DNA from: Plakobranchus ocellatus
Taxonomy: Eukaryota > Mollusca > Gastropoda > Plakobranchidae
Assembly: GCA_019648995.1 (NCBI GenBank)
Contig: BLXT01003952.1
Location: forward strand, 822,077 to 844,852
Direction of reading: 5' to 3'
DNA length: 22,776 nt
Below the pieces are notes generated by a model that saw nothing but the letters and a program-made list of their open reading frames with translations, was not told the origin of the DNA and made no database searches. The number at the start of each line of letters is the position of its first letter. Positions within the stretch are counted from its first letter, which is position 1. Below, piece after piece: positions 9,516 to 19,290 of this stretch. Made by a program: the position numbers and the translations under genes.

Positions 9516-10978
9516 CTAAGCAACTCGTCGCATTTTCATCTCTGAAAAAGAACAAGTAAATTGGGAAGCAAAAGCGCTCCATTTAATACCTGTATATAGT
9601 GCCGCAGTCTTCTTGCTGTTTAGATCTGAATAGGAACAATAGAAAAACCACCAACCTGACATTCTCCTTTTTGCGCAATTTTCCTTAGAGGTTGCATCAT
9701 TGTCACGATCTCGTGTGGAGAACTTGTATCCATTGTGTTGCAGGAGAGAGTCCCCAGCAGTACCACTGTACTTAGCGATTCTAAGTCTGTATTGTTCAGA
9801 CTCACTCTCGACTTTAAAATAACTGTATTGCGCATATGCTTCTCTTCCATCTAGCTTTAGATCGACCCTGAGCTCCCAAGTGCCGATGCTAGTAAAGGCG
9901 TGGATTCGCTCGTTTCCCAGCCAAAACTCGTCGTCAAAAGTGCCGAAGCCTTTTTTGTAAGTTTCCCAATCGCGGTAGAAATCGACGTTGAATAATGTAG
10001 AGCGGCGCTGGATCACGATCCAACCTCCCCCATCAGTAAACATGTTACAGAGATAAGGTAGCCCTTGCCCGCTTTCACCACGGGGGTAGACTACAGGGTG
10101 AGGGTACGGATAGGAAGATGCAGGTCTAATCATGCCTCTTTTACAGGTTGAAGGCTGCATGATATTAACTATAAAAGGTTTTAAATTTGTAACCATTGAT
10201 CTGCTTGTCCGCGAGAGGAGCTTTTCATCCAAAGTGGCTTCTTTTCGATCATGGGTGTCATCCTTTTTGATAGCTGACAGTTTTGCATCAATCTTATTCT
10301 CCAGTCTGTTTTCTAGGGAGTCCATTCTGTTTCCCAGAGAGTCCATTCTGTTTCCTAGGGAGTCCATTCTGTTCTCAAGGGAGCCCATTCTGTTTCCTAG
10401 AAGGTCCATTTTGTTTTCAAGAGAGCCCATTCTGTTTCCTAAGGAGTCCATTCTGTTTTCAAGGGAGTGCACTTGATTGCGGACGCCTGTAAATGCAGAT
10501 TCGATTTTACCTTCAACTTTATCCTTGAATTCTCTTAAAGAACCTTCTAAAATCTCATAACCCATATTATGGTTATCTCCCTGATGTTGCAGGAGTGTGG
10601 TTGTGCTCAGGAATGACCTCCCTTGGCTGTCCAATCCCTGAACTTCACAGGTAAAATCTGAGCTGCAATCATCATGCTTGAACATCTCAATCCTCAAAGT
10701 AGCATTTCTGCTTCCCAGGATGCCAAAAGCCTGTGTGGCATCAGTGATGCGAGAGATGTTTGGGTGTTTGGAACTTATGGAGGCCACGAGAACTCGGGTT
10801 TCATACTCATCCCCAGGTGTTTTGGAGTAACTGGGCTGATTTTTAAAGACTGTCATATTGAAGTTAAAGCTGCTGGGAGTATTCGTTTGCGTTAATTTCT
10901 CTTCACAAAGAAGGATCCCACATGTGATGCGAGATCCAACCACAACCTGGATGTCCCGATTAAGAACCAATTTTATTC
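9516..10978 (-). CDS. FREP: Fibrinogen-related protein (FREP), main exon
   Basis: This exon encodes nearly all of a secreted snail-type lectin. Residue numbers assume joining to the signal exon at 13380-13443 (508 residues in total). After an AG acceptor at 10980-10979 the frame enters at phase 1, where the split codon gives Gly22. Residues about 25-135 form an immunoglobulin-like domain with ITC (Cys41) and FTCEV (Cys132), two further cysteines (46, 126) and three N-glycosylation sequons (62, 95, 113). Residues 174-254 are a heptad coiled coil. Residues about 300-504 are a fibrinogen C-terminal domain: GQGLPYLC, FTDGGGWIVIQRR, GFGTFDDEFWLGN, the calcium-site motif DRDND, NCA, GWW, SEMKMR and stop. 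In gastropods, FREPs are haemolymph proteins that bind parasites and microbes. Oddities are an extra cysteine at 497 and a non-standard pocket sequence after GWW. The frame is intact, so the gene is probably functional. Confidence 0.93.
10305..10466 (-). repeat. 21-bp tandem repeat encoding the FREP coiled coil
   Basis: Seven full units and one partial unit of 21 bases each encode one heptad of the type S-L-E/G-N-R-M-D/G. Leu and Met fall at hydrophobic spacing typical of a coiled coil, expected to drive oligomerisation of the FREP. Because the unit length is a multiple of three, copy gains or losses keep the frame. The units remain similar at DNA level, suggesting recent expansion or gene conversion. 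Confidence 0.9.
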
Positions 10979-11035
10979 CTGCGGATTAAAAAAAATGAAA
11001 TAACAGCTGATTGTCAAATTTTCTAAACTTTATCT

Positions 11036-11080
11036 CCAAAATAAATAAATAAATAAATAATTAAATAAAAAAAAAAAATT
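11036..11080. repeat. (AAAT)n and poly(A) tract in the FREP intron
   Basis: Tandem AAAT units run into AATT and a 12-base A run on the plus strand. This is simple sequence inside the FREP intron, close to its acceptor end. Confidence 0.8.
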
Positions 11081-12849
11081 TAGAAACGGTTAGAAGACCT
11101 TCTCATTTGTATTTTTTTTTGCCATTTCCAATTTGAAAGATTTACCAAATTTGGTCACAAGAAACGACTTCCCTAGATACAGTGATCCATCAATATGGAA
11201 CTTTGCAGTCATTGGTTACTAGCATAAGTTGTTTCCGCTGAGTTACATGGTGCATCAACAAAAAAAGAGTATGAAGCTCCAATGATTACGATCATTACTC
11301 AGTGATACCAAAGATTTTAGAACGTGAAGATAATTTCATCTGGAGGTTGTGACTCTTTGTTGGTATATTTATACATTTACTGAGCTATTGTCTTCCTTTC
11401 AAGATGGTGCCTACGTTCGGTGCATTTTGGGCTAGTAAGAACTTGATGCTTTTAGCAAGATGATTCTTTTCGACTTTTTTGTTACATTTTTTTTCTTTCA
11501 AATCTCTTGTTTTGTAGGTGTAGAAGTCGAAAGTGCGCTTAAGGTCTTTACTTTTTTGCTCAACAATGTTTTTAAACATTTGATTTCTGTCAAGTTTAAA
11601 CTTTAGCGCCGTGATTCACTTCCACTGGGGACTTTAATAAATACATTAAAAAAAACCCTATTCATGTTGCCAGATCTAACGTTATTCTATATTTCTTAAC
11701 TATTAGGAGTTTGTATATAGAAATGCTTACATCAATAATGACATGTGTAAGTATAAGTACCCGCTTTCGTACGATATTGCGCATTGTCCGTTGCGTGGTA
11801 TTATATTACTGCAAAACGCTCTCAATATCTCTGTAAGCGAGGTTCAATAGCCGTATTTCTCAGAGCTGGATATTGATACTGTGCATAGAGAGCATTTTGA
11901 GTAATCATTTGAATATGATGTTAATGAATGATTACGTCGTGTGGAGAGTTTTGGTCACCAGTGATTTCCACAACTCCTGTTCACCAGAAAAAGATCTCGC
12001 CAAGACTTAATATTTAATCTAGCAAGATCTAGATCTAAGCTTAATCTACATACGTACGGTCTAATAAGAACTTGGCAAAACTTCAGATTTAGATTACATT
12101 CTAGGAAGTGCTCTACCATGGCTGATTGTGAAATTCTGAATTATATTTTGAGGAAACAATATCAAAACAAAAAATTAGAAAGGGGTAGAAATTTGCACTT
12201 CTAGATATGTTTAATGCACCCTTTCGACACAGCTAATTTTTCATACAAAATTTAAAGACATTATGTTTTGTGGTTCAGAAGTTTTACATGACATAAAATT
12301 CTAAGTACACAAACATATATAGTATAGATAGAGCTTAAAATGTTTGAAATCATGGATTAATCTTTTCATTTTCTCTTTTTCAGATTGATTATGAAAAGAG
12401 AAGGATATTAGCTGATCACGATTTGCCCAGTGTAAAATTGATAATTGAGGACTGATCTATATATATATATTTGTCTTTGGAGAATAAATCTGGTGCTATT
12501 CTGATTTGCACGTCCTATCTATGAACAAAAAATCGTTATTCCAAGATAAATTAACGTCCACTCTATCAATTGTTGAATGTAACGTTTTCATCTTCATCAT
12601 GGCCCGTTCAATATACACTGAGATACACGTTATTGAAAACTTTGAAGCAGTGGAAAGCTCTTGTTTCCTTAACAAACTTAATACGATTTGTTCACATCTC
12701 TGTGAGGTTAAAGAAGAAAGACTGCTTCTATCACCTCATCCAAGACTGTAACTCAATTTGGAATTTTTCGATTGCATAATTAAAGAAATAGATTTCATGA
12801 TTCTACAACTTTACAACCCGTCCAAGAAATAAAAATAATAAAATCTTAG
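11081..12849. other. FREP intron, no exon recognised
   Basis: This is most of the inferred 2.4 kb intron. I looked for a further minus-strand Ig-type exon with phase 1 at both ends and saw none. Minus-strand frame 11385-11579 is Lys-rich and lacks the paired cysteines of an Ig domain. Plus-strand frames at 12506-12779 are unrecognised. An inverted repeat (CTTTTCAT with ATGAAAAG) lies at 12363-12398. Confidence 0.5.
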
Positions 12850-12975
12850 CGAGTCCTGAGATCTGCGGGAACCCTTTTGTCGCGGGTTCGAACAGCCCCA
12901 TCGGGACCCTGGCCTGATGGAGGGCCTGAAAGTCTGAGATCACCTTAATGTTGACTGGTTATATACAAACAGCAA
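12850..12975 (+). mobile_element. tRNA-derived SINE remnant in the FREP intron
   Basis: The segment aligns with 21110-21240 through CTGAGATCTG, the pol III B-box-like GGTTCGAAC at 12885-12893, a CTGGCCT string, and a shared GAGATCACCTT tail at matching spacing. Two diverged copies with a B box indicate a dispersed SINE family. It lies antisense to the FREP. No clear A box remains, and a T4 run sits before the B box. Confidence 0.7.
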
Positions 12976-13379
12976 ACATAATTCACTCATATAAAGTCAG
13001 CTAATCACGCAAAAAGCATGTGTCCTGTTTTAATCTTTACTTAGCTTTTGTCGCGAAAATTTTCAGCAGTTGCCAGTTTTGAGGAAACATCGTTCATTTT
13101 ATAGTTATAAAGGGCGTCGATAATGAGTCTGAGATCGAAAAAATCGTTTATCTTACGATGCCCTTGCTGCAAGATTTGGGTCCCAAAACATCGACATTAA
13201 TAAAAGTAAAAGGCAAAAAGGTTGCGGATCTGTGCAAAGCCCATGAATAACAAGTAATTTTTTTCTCTTAAAAAAACGAAACAAAATTTACGAATATGAA
13301 AAAAAATATTATTAAATTAAATATGATCATAATTTTCCGATGTTTATTCAACCTTGCAATAAAAAATGAAACCGTTTAC
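12976..13379. other. FREP intron, donor-proximal part
   Basis: AT-rich sequence with no coding or repeat feature recognised. The minus-strand 5' splice donor is at 13379-13374. Confidence 0.6.
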
Positions 13380-13443
13380 CTTCACAGCAAGCGTTGAAGC
13401 ATAACAGGATTAGAGCAGCAGTTAAGAGTAAGTCACACTTCAT
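13380..13443 (-). CDS. FREP: FREP signal-peptide exon (exon 1)
   Basis: On the minus strand, ATG at 13443-13441 has A at -3 (ACACCATG) and opens MKCDLLLTAALILLCFNACC followed by Glu. This is a short N-region, a hydrophobic core and a small-residue end, as in a secretory signal peptide. The frame then meets a donor, GAAG then GTAAAC, at 13380/13379. One base is left over (phase 1), exactly what the acceptor of the main exon at 10978 needs, and the joined codon GGA is Gly22. Strand, phase, distance and the missing signal peptide of the main exon all agree. This exon is too short to appear as a long open frame. An unseen intermediate exon with phase 1 at both ends cannot be excluded. Confidence 0.8.
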
Positions 13444-13473
13444 GGTGTTGATCTCAATGCTGTTGTCCGTTTT

Positions 13474-13481
13474 CTATTTAA
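13474..13481 (-). promoter_or_regulatory. TATA-like element upstream of FREP exon 1
   Basis: TTAAATAG on the minus strand lies 31-38 bases upstream of the FREP ATG. If used, it would leave a very short 5' leader. It may be chance, and a promoter further upstream is equally possible. Confidence 0.2.
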
Positions 13482-13929
13482 CGTCTGTTATTTCAAGCAA
13501 CCATAAGGAAAAGACGCCACGTTTGAAAGGCCGTGCGCACTCACCGGCTGACAGTCTACAAATGAACACTGTCAGGTTTAGCAGCTATTTAGACATTGTG
13601 CACTGGCACCATCACACTTTTAGGTCAACACAAACTCAAGTTTTAGTACATACTAAAGTCTTTCTATGCTGCGTGGTATTAATAATTGCTTTAGGCTAAG
13701 GAAGGCATCTGCTGCATCTTACAAAAATAGCTTGTTGCACACACCATTCAACCTTTGCATTTGGCGTTACCTTCAGAATGTCTACAAAGCTGTCAGAACA
13801 TAAAATTTCTGCAACCTTGAATACTGTCGTCATTTTACGCGTTCTGAGCAAAGGCGACTGACATTAATGGCTTCATGTGAGACGGAAAGTCATAAAAAAC
13901 ATGTGGGCAGCTATAAATTTTTATTGTTT

Positions 13930-14935
13930 TTTTTGTTTACGTAGAGAACATAAAAACCCAAAGTCTTTCGTAATATGATGGAAAAAATTAGACATTAAAA
14001 TTAAAGACGTGAGAGTAATTAAAAATATTTATTGGGTCATATCTGCACTTGAAATAATTGAAGGAGTACACAGTGATTTAAAATCTAACAAAAGAAGTGA
14101 AAGGTAATATGGGAATCGTCTCCGGATTTTTTACCACTATTGAGGAAATTGATCACATGGATCTCTAGGGTATATTTCAAGTTTAAACGTGAACTAAGAG
14201 AATTTTAATAATCTCAGGTTTGCAGATGATACAGATTCTCATGAACAACTTCAAAAACTTTTAGATATCATTCTTCTAGACAGCTTAAATGAGCCTGTCT
14301 AAAAAAAAAATAAATTAAAAAATAAAAAAAAAAACGGAAAGCATGGTCATATCAAAGAAACTAATTTAACGTCCTTAGCAAAGATGGAATATTAAAACAA
14401 GTTACACAATCGAAATTTCTTGATTACGTGATAACATGGGGTGGTATATGCTTAATTAAAGTATTTCAAATGATAGCCATGGCATAAGTTACATTCTAAA
14501 TTAAATGAAAGCTATACTGACGAACAGAAACATTAGTATGGAAACCAAAACAAGGGTAATGAAAACATGTGTATGTCAGTACTGTAATATGATAGTAAGT
14601 GCAGGACAACAGACAAGAAAAGAAAAAGGAAACTAGAAGCAGAAGAGGTGTAGTTTATCAGAAGAATAATGAGGATATCAGGGACGGAAATAGACAAAAT
14701 GAATTGGTACTGAAAGAAACTGATCTAGAGCGATCAGTAATGAAAAACCATAAGACGGAGGCAACAATAATTTGTAGGACACATGTGCCGACACAAGGGC
14801 TAAGAAAGCTTAGCCGACACAAGGGCTAAGAAAGCTTAGCCGACACAAGGGCTAAGAAAGCTTAGCAAGCGCTGGAAAGATTGAAGGCAAGTGCAGTAGA
14901 GGCAGCCAGAGAATAATTTGGATTAAAAGTTTTAA
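13930..14935 (+). pseudogene. Decayed LINE reverse transcriptase (non-LTR)
   Basis: In shifting plus-strand frames one can follow the order of a LINE reverse-transcriptase domain and its C-terminus. An N-I-Y-W segment near 14025 is followed by NNLRFADDT at about 14205-14235, which keeps the catalytic A-D-D motif. Then come HEQLQKLLD, MVISKK near 14345, an ISMETKTRVMK segment near 14535, a LEAEEV/FIRRIMRIS segment near 14630, and GKIEGKCSRGSQR near 14875. Stops and frameshifts are numerous, and an A-rich stretch at 14301-14333 interrupts the domain after LLD. No endonuclease region is recognised upstream. It lies just upstream of the FREP, on the opposite strand, and is not functional. The clade is not assigned. 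Confidence 0.75.
14787..14866 (+). repeat. Three tandem 26-bp hairpin units
   Basis: Identical 26-base units lie at 14787-14812, 14813-14838 and 14839-14864. Each junction contains GGCTAAG, a four-base AAAG loop, and CTTAGCC, so each unit can fold as a 7-bp hairpin on either strand. The array lies within the LINE remnant, between its FIRRIMRIS and GKIEGK segments. Identity across copies indicates an expansion later than the decay of the LINE. Confidence 0.9.
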
Positions 14936-15099
14936 TTCATGAGCAATAGTTGATGGTAGCAACAACAAATGTATAAGCTTAAGTTACAACGGGCTGGAGT
15001 GGAGTAACAACATCCTCCTGTTTATTTCACTCTTCATTCTTTTTGTTTGTCCTTCAACGTTACACAAACCTTTTCATTCTCCTTGTCCTCCTACTCTTT

Positions 15100-15255
15100 T
15101 TTTTTTACTACTGCTGCTGCTCCTGCTACTGCTACTACTTCTACCACTACTATTACTACTACTGCTGCTGCTGATGCTGCTGATGCTGTTGATGTTGCTG
15201 CTGCTGCTGCTGTTGCTGCTGCCACTACTACCATTAATGCTGCTGCTTTTACTAT
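15100..15255. repeat. CTG/CTA trinucleotide-rich tract
   Basis: Interrupted CTG, CTA, ATG and GTT triplets produce open frames of poly-Ala/Thr on the plus strand. The interruptions mark it as an imperfect triplet microsatellite, not an exon. Confidence 0.85.
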
Positions 15256-16520
15256 TTTATTGATTGGAAATGCACTTTTATTATGAGTGCCTGGTTCTTT
15301 GCTAGGTTTTGGTCCATTGTTATTATAGAAATATTAAAATGTAAAACTACCGAAAAGGCCGAGCACTTATCCCATTGGAATCTTCTACCTTAGCCTTGCT
15401 TTACATCAAACTATTGACAATAAGCTTAATCATAGGTTAAGTTCATAGATTCTTATGTAGTTTTTCTAGGCCTCTAGATTTATAATTAATCTACGAAATC
15501 CCACAATTGAATTTATGATACTTCATTCTTTTATTCTGTGAGGTAGATGACATTTAATGAAGTACTACAACTCTCGAGTGTCTTCTGATCGCATTCCTTC
15601 CTGTTGGGCAAAGTTTTGTCCACTTGTTTGCAGGAATGTCCATAAATTTGTGTTAATTTTCTATTGATTTTCTCTCCCAATTTTCCTTTAGGTTCAGATG
15701 ATGTCACAAGCTAGTGTTCTCCCAAAACGGTTTGGATTATTTAAGTTCTATTGTCTTACTGCAGCAGCGGAGTAAAAAAAGTCTTATAAGGCGAAACTAA
15801 AGCTGAAGTTGAACTATTGGGGGACAGGAGGCTGACTTTTGTGGAATTCTAAGGCAAATATGAAATAGTGGAAAACCGTGCAGTCTGGGTATATTGGACC
15901 CGCTTGCCGCCTCCTTTCCTTTGCCAGTTTGGATTGGGCTGATACTTATAGAGAAAATGCGTGCAGTATCAGATCCAGCATGACAGACCAACGCATGGGC
16001 CCCAGGAAGATCTTCTTAGCGGGGAATCAAATACTATTTTTAAATTCTGAGTCTAGGATCGGATGCGTAGGTTCATTTTTATGGAATTAGATACCAAACA
16101 CATAAATCTTTCTTTTTTTTTAATGTAATATTTTTCGTCTTCCTCTGCCCAAAACCTAGGTACTTCACAGGCCAAGATCTAAATGTAACTATGACCTTTT
16201 GACACGATGACATCCGATCAAAAAGTTGTCCAGATTTCACGATAGCTCGGAAAAAAACATAAATGCCTTTTTAAAAGGACGGATAAACTAGCATTTCTAA
16301 TTGCCCATTAATATCTAATTCCAGTCAAAGTCCACGAATGCAGCGGAATTAGATCCACTGATATAAGCCGACTATAAACTAATACCGATCTTTTATATGC
16401 TTCCGAAGGTCAGAAACGTTTAAGAAATCTAATGTCTGAGGATGAGCACGCCATGTTACCTAGAATTATTGATACCGCACTAGATCTCTAACTTGTCCGA
16501 CCTCACTGTGTCTTTTGCGA
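15256..16520. other. No gene recognised
   Basis: Overlapping open frames on opposite strands near 15797-16090 are the longest here. The plus-strand frame (15878-16090) has a mixed composition and starts near GYIGPACRLLSFASLDW, but I recognise no domain. A single exon of an unknown gene is possible but unsupported. Confidence 0.4.
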
Positions 16521-16526
16521 AGAGGC

Positions 16527-16535
16527 TATAAATAG
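16527..16535 (+). promoter_or_regulatory. TATA-box-like motif
   Basis: TATAAATAG matches the pol II TATA consensus, and a TCACTTT initiator-like string follows about 20 bases downstream. No gene is seen downstream before the minisatellite at 17.1 kb, so promoter function is speculative. Confidence 0.2.
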
Positions 16536-16667
16536 ATCTGGTTTCTTCACTTTATCCAGAACATTTCTGCTTTTGGAATAAGATCACTTTTGGTCGGTAC
16601 AGTCAGTAGGCAAAAGGCTCCTTTCGGTGTAAACGCAAGTCTACTAGTTATAAAACCTATCCTCTCA

Positions 16668-16860
16668 GTTTCTTGCTTTAAGCAAGGGCTAATGTCTAGT
16701 CTTTAGCGTCACCCTTCATTCCCTATCTCCTGTTTCTCGCTTTACGCAAGGACTCCTGACTATTCCTTAGCTTCAACCTATATTCCCTTTCTCTCCTCAT
16801 TTTCTCGCGTCACCTTATACCTGCTATCGTCGCAGCTTCACCTTTCTCTTTCTTCTTACC
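16668..16860. repeat. Degenerate ~62-bp repeat, two to three copies
   Basis: Segments starting near 16669 and 16731 share a TTTCT.GCTTTA.GCAAGG core followed by TTAGC.TCA.CC and TTCCCT. A third, poorer copy may begin near 16797. The region is pyrimidine-rich and may be an older part of the array that starts at 17082. Confidence 0.45.
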
Positions 16861-17081
16861 CGCTCAATTTTCCATTTCCATTTCTTCCTATATTGACAGT
16901 TTTCACTTCCACTTCGACCCAAGCCATCAGTTTCTCCTTTCTCCTTATCCTCTGTTTTCCCTCACCCTTCTTTGTTTTCTCAGTTTCTCCTGTAAAATTT
17001 TCGGGAAAGCTGGATGCACGCGAAATTTGAATATTGTTTTGTCTTCTCAACAATTAAATGTTATCTCTTTTATTTCAGCAT

Positions 17082-17420
17082 AAACTACTCTACCGGCTCT
17101 GTCCCTCAGACAAATCCAATCTCCTCTTTAAAATGTCCGTATGATGCCTAAACTACCCTACCAACTCTTTCCCTTACACACAGCCTAATCTTCTTTATAG
17201 TCTTTTCGCGTGAGACCTAAAATACTGTACCCGCTAGCTTCCCTTAGATAAAATCTAATATCCTTTTAAGTCTGTTTGTGTTTATCTTAAACTACCCTAT
17301 CCGCTCTTTCCTTTAGGCACAATCTAATCTCTTCGATAATCTGTTCCCGTGAAGCCTTAACTACCTTACCCGCTATTTCCCTAATCTAATCTATTCTTTA
17401 GTCTGTTTCCGTGAAGCCTT
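17082..17420. repeat. ~70-bp tandem repeat, five copies
   Basis: Units begin at 17082, 17150, 17219, 17289 and 17359, with lengths 68, 69, 70, 70 and 62. Each opens with AAACTACCCTACCCGCTCTT-like sequence, then a TTAGACACAATCTAATCT-like part, and ends TCTGTTCCCGTGAAGCCTT-like. They are diverged and so older than the 32-bp array that follows without a break. Confidence 0.85.
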
Positions 17421-18079
17421 AACTATCCTACCCACTCATTGCCTCAGACACAATGTACCCTACCCGCTCATTGCCTCAGACACAATGTACCCTATCCACT
17501 CATTAACTCAGACACAATGTACCCTACCCGCTCATTGCCTCAGACACAATGTACCCCTACCCGCTCATTAACTCAGACACAATGTACCCTACCCGCTCAT
17601 TGCCTCAGACACAATGTACCCTACTCGCTCATTGCCTCAGACACAATGTACCCTACCCGCTCATTGCCTCGGACACAATATACCCTACCCGCTCATTGCC
17701 TCAGACACAATGTACCCTACTCGCTCATTGCCTTAGACACAATGTACCCTACCCACTCATTAACTCAGACACAATGTACCCTACCCGCTCATTGCCTCAG
17801 ACACAATGTACCCTACCCGCTGATTAACTCAGACACAATGTACCCTACCCGCTCATTGCCTCAGACGCAATGTACCTACCCGCTCATTGCCTTAGACACA
17901 ATGTACCCTACCCACTCATTGCCTTAGAAACAATGTACCCTACCCACTCATTTACTTCAGACACAATGCACCCTACCCGCTCATTGTCTCAAACACAATG
18001 TACCCTACCCGCTCATCGCCTCAAACAGAATGTACCCTACCTGCTCATTGCCTCAGACACAATGTACCCTACCCATTAT
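17421..18079. repeat. 32-bp minisatellite, about 20 copies
   Basis: About twenty units of 32 bases, typified by ACACAATGTACCCTACCCG and CTCATTGCCTCAG, form a continuous array. The unit equals the first half of the preceding 70-bp unit joined directly to the start of the next, as if about 38 bases were deleted and the shortened unit then amplified. Since 32 is not a multiple of three, the frame rotates through three phases, and none contains a stop in most units. The long open frames at 17439-18121 are therefore by-products. Confidence 0.95.
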
Positions 18080-19200
18080 TTCCAAACTAGTAGAATCAAA
18101 TTTTTAGAAAACACTATATGATTCATGTAATAATCTGAAATAAATGAAATTTTAGGGTAAAATATCTATCTTTCTATAAAAATATTCCGGGGCAACTGGT
18201 TTGTGTTAAGGCGTGATGTTCTCTGTTGATTTATTGTCCCCTTGTTCAATTTTTATGTTTATGTAAGTTTTTTATCGTGGTTTTGTTTCTCAGCCCTAAA
18301 ATTCAACGACTTTGCCGGGAAGCAGATAATTTTAAAAAAATGATGTGAAAAAGGATTTTACATATTTTTTTTGCTTGCTTTTAAAGTTACGTATTTTCCA
18401 GGAAATACAAAAAAAAAAATCCTTAGGCGGTTAAAAAACATGGAATTAGATGCACAAAATATTTTTGCGTTGTCATAGGTGGTGAAATGCGTACTTTGAA
18501 CATTTTGCGTCGATATCATTGTCTTTTACTCTAGAAAAAAGCGTTTGTTTTTTTTTTGCGATGGAATCCGGCTATTGCGAATAAGCAGCTAGATCAGAGT
18601 TTGATCTTTTTACTTGATGTAGGCCTAAAACCACTAAGGAGAGACATGGGAGGGATAAACCATTTGGTACGTTTTGGTTCCAAATGAAAAGATAAAAAAA
18701 TTATCTACTTTGTCAATTTATTTTTTAAAAACATTTAACGTAATTGGGGCAAACACATTCAGGGTTTCGAAATGTAACCGTCGAGATCTTAGTATGATAA
18801 TATGCTAAATCCACTTGGCATGGTTTTGAGAGGATTGCTTTTAAACGTTCTATCAGGAGCGTATATTTCAGGCAATAACACCATCTTTTCAATGAATCTC
18901 AAATATTATTGTAAATATGGCTACTCCACCCGTTTATTCAAAATGAATCGTTTTATTAAGAATCGTCCAACAACATAATAAATGAAGATGTATTTTATAA
19001 TTGTATATATTTGAGAGTGATTAAAGGTATTGAAAGAAATAACTTTCTTTGTATCTTACAAAAGGGGCATCCGTTAGATACGACTGTGCTCAGACTTTTT
19101 CTCGCTGTTTCAGCCATTTTTTTGTGTGTTTGGCTTTTGTTTTGTGCTGGAAAGTCACCGACGAACAACTTATTTTGTTGGGTTTGGTTTCATGCATAAA
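18080..19200. other. No gene recognised
   Basis: AT-rich sequence with several A and T homopolymers. A plus-strand frame at 19011-19199 is hydrophobic but has no recognisable features. Confidence 0.5.
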
Positions 19201-19290
19201 ACTCTTGATCTCGAACTCGTGATAATAAAAAAAAAAAGTCCCTATAGATCCCATAGCGGTTCACTAACCATTGAGCCACCAACACTCCAA
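19201..19290 (-). mobile_element. tRNA-derived SINE head, minus strand
   Basis: On the minus strand TGGCTCAATGG (19278-19268) matches a pol III A box with one mismatch, within GTGGCTCAATGGTTAGTGAA, which looks like a tRNA D arm. GAGTTCGAGATC (19218-19207) resembles a B box. An 11-base T run between the boxes (19237-19227) would itself act as a pol III terminator, so this copy is probably dead. Confidence 0.6.

Noticed and set aside
10132..10895. Plus-strand frames over the FREP exon
   Set aside because: Antisense shadows of the 21-bp repeat and flanking FREP coding sequence.
11385..11579. Minus-strand 64-codon frame in the FREP intron as an extra exon
   Set aside because: Lys-rich, without the paired cysteines of an Ig domain and without clear phase-1 splice sites at both ends.
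13394..13699. 101-codon plus-strand frame with a hydrophobic segment
   Set aside because: It starts at TTG and lies antisense to the FREP signal-peptide exon, which has matching splice phase and a better start context.
15047..15286. Ala/Thr-rich plus-strand frame
   Set aside because: Produced by the CTG/CTA triplet tract.
17439..18121. Long overlapping plus-strand frames with repeated peptide units
   Set aside because: A 32-bp unit without stops gives open frames in all three phases. No ATG context, signal peptide or flanking exon supports a repeat protein.
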